Shown here: piece by piece, positions 60,119-64,000 of the stretch
Layout: each line of letters begins with the position of its first letter
Numbering within the stretch: the stretch's first letter is position 1
NCBI GenBank assembly: GCA_036346355.1
Contig: CM070590.1
Coordinates: 41,449,749 to 41,513,748, forward strand
DNA length: 64,000 nt
Direction of reading: 5' to 3'
Source of the DNA: Rhipidocladum racemiflorum
Taxonomy: Eukaryota > Streptophyta > Magnoliopsida > Poales > Poaceae
Program-made: the position numbers and the translations under genes
Notes under the pieces: generated by a model
Database searches by the model: none
Told to the model about the DNA's origin: nothing
The model's input: only the letters and a program-made list of their open reading frames with translations

Positions 60119-61017
60119 GGTCCCGAGCTTACGAACGCTCGGGGGCTGGAGTTGTTTTAGTATCTCCACAAGGATAACAACTACAGTACGCCCTCCAGTT
60201 ACATTTCGCTGCAACAAATAATGCATCGGAATATGAAGGCCTTTTGGCCGGGCTACGAGCATGCAAGGCGCTGTGAGTCCAACGGCTTACTGTGAAGGGC
60301 GATTCATAGTTGGTTGTCAACCAGGTTAACAAGAAGTATCAACGTTCTGATGACTCAATGGCACTTTACCTGGTTGAAGTCAGGAAGATGGAGAAGTACT
60401 TCAGGAATTTTTAGGTACTCTACATCCCCAGGTAGGACAATTCCCTAGCCAACCATCTCTCAAAAGTCAGTTCCTCTCAATCCCCTGCTCCGGCAGGAGT
60501 GCTCGTCGAGCACTTACACAAGCCCTCCATTCCCTCCATAGAGGAGGCACCTGAGGCGTGTGGTAACGTCTCTCTCATCGAGCATGTTGCTAATTGGATG
60601 ATGCCATTCATCCAATATCTTGCACATGGAGACTGCCCGAGGAAGAAGCCGAGCGTTCCCGACTTATAAGACGATCCTCTCCGTACAAACTAGTCAAGGG
60701 CGTCTTGTACCGTAAAGGGGCACTAGGAGTTCTCTCCAAGTGCATCTCCCAGGAAGAAGGGCAATACCATCTCAAAGCCATCCATGAAGGAATTTGCGGA
60801 GCTCATTCGTCCTTTAGGATGTTGGTAAGAAAAGCGTTCCGATTGGGTTTTTATTAGCCAATGGCTTTAGCCGATGCTTGCTTGATAGTAATCTCCTGCC
60901 GAGCATGCCAGTTTCATGCCCGCAAGGTTCATCAGCCAGCATACGCACTCCAAACCGTTCCCTTAACGTGGCCATTCTTGGTCTGGGGAGTCGATATACT
61001 CAGACCTTTCCCCCTAT
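60119..61017 (+). pseudogene. Element V, second RNase H and integrase N-terminus (right half)
   Basis: It continues the frame broken by W: GAGVVLVSPQG, then NNASEYEGLLAGLRACK, typical of the extra RNase H of Tat-lineage elements, with stops near 60168, 60273 and 60309. An integrase segment follows with an H2C2 zinc-binding pattern (HEGICGAHSS near 60785, CRACQFHARK near 60898) and the start of the core (GVDI near 60988). It ends at the inversion junction, 61017/61018, before the remaining catalytic residues. Non-functional. Confidence 0.82.
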
Positions 61018-63059
61018 GAGACCTGTAAGCCGAGGAGCCCCCGAATATTACTGCAATGTGATTCTGAGGCTCCTGATACTTCATGTCCTCATCTTCACCA
61101 ACGGGCTGTTTGCCCTTGCTATTTTCTCCATGCTCAGGGAGCATAGGCATAGGACCTTTGTCGTTGTAGAATTGTTCCAAGCGGAAAGTCAAGGTTCGAC
61201 AATTGCAAAGGTCGTGCCCATATGCCTGGTGGAGTGGGCAGAATTGGTTGTTTGGCCGACCACGCTGATCGCCGCGACCATGGTCATCTCGACCTTGGTC
61301 ATTGCGACGCTGAGGTGGCCGCCCCCTGTCCCTTGTGCCAAAACCTTTGCATGCCTGCATCTGTGGAGCTGGTTGCTAAGCTTGCTCGACAGCCGAGACC
61401 ATATTTGGCACAGAGGGCTTCTTCTTCTTTTTCATAATCTTCTTTTCAACCGAGCTGGCACTCTTCTTGCTCGTGGAGCCTTCCAAGAGGGGCTAAGGTG
61501 GGAGCTTGCCCTCGTCCAGCGTTTTCTTCCACTGGACCGCCTCATCGGCGTTGTCATACCAGTCAGCCAAATGGAACAACTCGTTGGCCGTAAGATCTGG
61601 ATGGATCTCCAGATCCTATGTGAAACGAATATCCTGGACTCCAAACTTAAAAGATCGGACCACCACTTCATCTGAAATGCTCGGGATTGAGTTTCGCACC
61701 TAGATAAATCGTTGGACAAACTGACGTAGAGTTTCTCCCTCCGTCTGGATCAGGCGCCTGAGGTCGCACTCTTTGCCGTGACGGATGTAGTAACTCTAGA
61801 AATTTGCCCTGAGGGCGTTACTCAGCTGCCCCCAAGACCGGATGGAGCCCTCCTTTAGATTGAAGATCCATGTCTGGGCTGCTCAATCTAGAACTGTAGG
61901 TAGGAAGTTGGCTATGACTCCCTCGTTACCACACACGGCTAAGATGGCAGTGGTATAAATAGAGAGGAACTCGTTTGGGTTTTGAGTCCCATTGAACCTC
62001 TCAATGTGATCGGGCTTGAACATGCTCAGCCAGGTCATGTGCTGGAGGGTGCCACGAAGGCCCGACACCCGAAGACGGGAGTATCACGACGGTCCCTTCG
62101 GTCATGATGATCGTGGCGATAGCCACTGATCGAGCCCCCAGCTTGCGGACCAAGGCAAGAGAAAGCTTCTCGAGGTTGATGCAAGGGGGACCGGCCTGAA
62201 GACAAATACTTTGTTTGGCCTTGGTCCCATCAGCTTGCTCAGGAATAGCTCCGCGATGGGAGCGAATAGGGGTTTGACGGTGATGTTCCCGGGAAGCACT
62301 ACGGGTCCTTCTGTCATGCGATGTCTCTGTCGCTTTTATATCGGCAACAATCTTTTCAAGATCGTTTGCTACGACATCTCCTATAGCCTCTAGGTCCACC
62401 TGCTCGGGAAATTCCCTGAGGTTGCGCACGACCGTGGCCAAAGCTTGAATGCATTTCCTGCTTAAGAGAAAGAGAGGAGATGGGCTGGGACGACGACCGC
62501 ACACATGTTCCGAGGTGCCATACTCACGGGAGCGCTCACGAGCATTGGTTTCGGTCCTCATGCTAGGATTTCCACGGACTTGGCAACGTACGCTCGCCAT
62601 AGTCCTGTTCAAGGATGCCTCTAGGTGAATCTTGGCTGCTTCGTACCATTGAAGACGTGCATCTCCCGAGGGTTCATCCTCGGGGTTTTTCTCTTCTCCC
62701 ACCATGTTGAAATTGTGGGAGTATGATGACCGTGAGAGTGACATCACGGTGTACCCTTATGATATGGTTTCCTGGTCGGGCTCGAAATGATTCGGGATAT
62801 CCAAACCATCATAGATCCCATCATAGTCATCATCCATAAGGGCATCGCGCTTAGAGTGAAGGAACTGCTCTCATGTAGTGGCTACCGGGGAAAAGCTCCC
62901 GGGCTTGGTATGCCCTTCGGGATCAGTAATGTCAGCGACATCTCCATTGGCATAGTACAAGTCATCATCTCCGGTATCGCTGAAGGTGCAGAGGTCCCGA
63001 GGATCTTGAGAATTAGGCATCTCCAGGGATTCTTCATGAAAGGAAATGTCGGTCCCCAT
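61018..63059 (-). pseudogene. gag: Element V, inverted gag copy with upstream leader frame
   Basis: On the minus strand a 62-codon frame (63059-62871, MGTDISFHEESLEMP) precedes gag. Gag probably begins at 62705 (MVGEEKNPEDEPSG). A capsid-like domain follows (DHIERFNGTQNPNEF, GNEGVIANFLPTVLD) with frameshifts near 62110 and stops near 61890 and 61700. The knuckle region FCPLHQAYGHDLCNC is at about 61230. It ends at GGTCTC on the minus strand (61023-61018). Bases 61018-61930 are an inverted repeat of 46023-46935. Confidence 0.82.
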
Positions 63060-63070
63060 GGATGGCGCCA
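63058..63070 (-). other. Probable primer binding site of the inverted V copy
   Basis: TGGCGCCATCC on the minus strand lies just inside the LTR. TGGCGCC-type sites are typical of Tat-lineage elements. Confidence 0.55.
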
Positions 63071-63072
63071 GC

Positions 63073-63728
63073 TATCGTCGACTAGGGAATAGGCCCCCGC
63101 CGAGCTTACTTAGTTGATTGGAGGACCAACTCTTTCCTCTTCTTACGTGAAGGGTTGATTCCGGAGGATGCTCGGACCACGGGACAGGGAACACTGAGAG
63201 AATGACACATTGATTTAACATGGTTCGGGCCTCTCATAGGGGAGATAATAGTCCTACTCCAGCGTGGTGAGATTGTATTATGTGTATTGTCTATATTCTT
63301 CTCAGTAGTGTCTCTCCCAGAAGGTTTTTTCCCCTCTCGTACATCCATGAGAGGTATTTATAGGTTACAAGGATATTCTCTTAATTGTAGTCTGAGTAAC
63401 GGACCGCTTGATCGTGGCTAGTGTTTGTTGTAACTGAACCTTGATTCACGCCATGTTCTCATCGTGGGTGTAACAGCTCCACATCATGGCATCATTATCG
63501 CTTCACGGGCGTTACCACTGATCACGACCATCCGACCATACGCTCTGTAGACAAGTAGGATGGAGCAAGTATGCTTGGACCCCATGCTCGGGCGCTGGAG
63601 CTGAGCATCGGGCCTATCTCGATTGGCTAACCCGAGAAATGGGAACATCCTCCGAGAGTACGCATGGTTAGGTTGGAATTAACTGCCAGGGCACTAAGGT
63701 AATTACGGAAATTATTTAATCCCTGACA
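63073..63728 (-). repeat. 5' LTR of the inverted V copy, about 0.66 kb
   Basis: It starts TGTCAGGG at 63728 (minus strand). The end at about 63073 is inferred from the adjacent primer site, and its final dinucleotide looks mutated (TA instead of CA). A TATAAATA box lies at 63362-63355. Confidence 0.65.
63355..63362 (-). promoter_or_regulatory. TATA box in the V LTR
   Basis: TATAAATA on the minus strand is well placed within the LTR for a U3 promoter. Confidence 0.55.
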
Positions 63729-64000
63729 AAAACATTTACTAACTTAAGTCCAAAAATCAAATAAAATTCACCAATAAATATATCTCAATTCTACAAATTT
63801 TTAGAAACTAGAATCACCTCAATCGGAGTTAAAATGCAAAAGTAATAGCGATTTGAAGTTTGAAAATACATTTAAAAGAATAAACTGAATTACTTCAGTT
63901 ATTTTTCTATTGAAAATTCGGAGATATGACGCCGGCATGATGTCAGCAACGATTTTGAATTTTGGTTGAATTCTTTTTCCAAAGGAAAGTAAAATTATTG
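63729..64000 (-). repeat. Fragment of an A-family-related LTR
   Basis: It resembles the minus-strand LTR C at about 34375-34560 (AGTCCAAAAAT, AATAAAATTCA, GAGTTAAAATGCAAAAGT) with clear divergence, then a GATGACGCCGGCATGATGTCAGC-like stretch. V appears to be inserted in it. It runs past the window end. Confidence 0.6.

Noticed and set aside
60878..61675. 265-codon plus-strand frame
   Set aside because: Most of it is antisense to the inverted V gag, and it crosses the inversion junction. The minus-strand reading has recognisable gag motifs.

Overview
The window is repeat-rich DNA from a flowering plant. I see no host gene, no tRNA or rRNA gene and no bacterial feature. Nearly every base belongs to long-terminal-repeat (LTR) retrotransposons inserted into one another. 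A grass or other monocot is my best guess: the main family has an extra ORF0 before gag, as I recall for the rice elements RIRE3 and RIRE8. The sequence alone does not prove this.

Layout, outermost to innermost. Left block (1-46022): a minus-strand LARD-like element F (43901-46022) holds a plus-strand LTR E (42294-43900). E holds a minus-strand LARD-like element Y (17528-19693 and 38776-42293). Y holds two intruders. One is the plus-strand LARD-like element X1 (9961-17527), whose 5' LTR holds the decayed Tekay/Del-like chromovirus A (1-9960). The other is a minus-strand solo LTR D (19694-38775), which holds the complete chromovirus B (19849-32527) and a minus-strand solo LTR C of the A family (32556-35960). 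Right block (46023-63728): a rearranged Tat-type Ty3/Gypsy element V with gag in both orientations is interrupted by a 4.75-kb solo LTR W (47163-60118). W in turn holds a complete non-coding LARD-like element Z (47834-56029). The window ends (63729-64000) in a minus-strand fragment related to the A-family LTR. Five insertions have perfect 5-bp target-site duplications inside the window: B GACAT, C GATCA, D GCACC, W GGTCC and Z GTTCC.

Coding content. A and B carry ORF0, gag and pol (protease, reverse transcriptase, RNase H, integrase, chromodomain). Only ORF0 of A is uninterrupted. B pol stays in one frame with three premature stops. A is broken by frameshifts and by a 352-bp deletion between 7-bp repeats. 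V keeps gag, RNase H and integrase fragments. X1, Y, Z and F have about 4-kb internal domains with no convincing protein and would depend on proteins made elsewhere.

The most interesting signal is inside the LTRs. Most long-LTR copies here, across five families, carry an exon-like block that follows an acceptor-like AG and ends in AAG or GAG followed by GCAAGT or GCAAGC, a GC-type splice donor. In W, three such blocks join in phase into a 61-codon acidic reading frame with an ATG and a stop. In B, two corresponding blocks have the same phase, also encode an acidic peptide and also end in a stop. This suggests a spliced leader, and perhaps a small spliced protein, encoded within the LTR.
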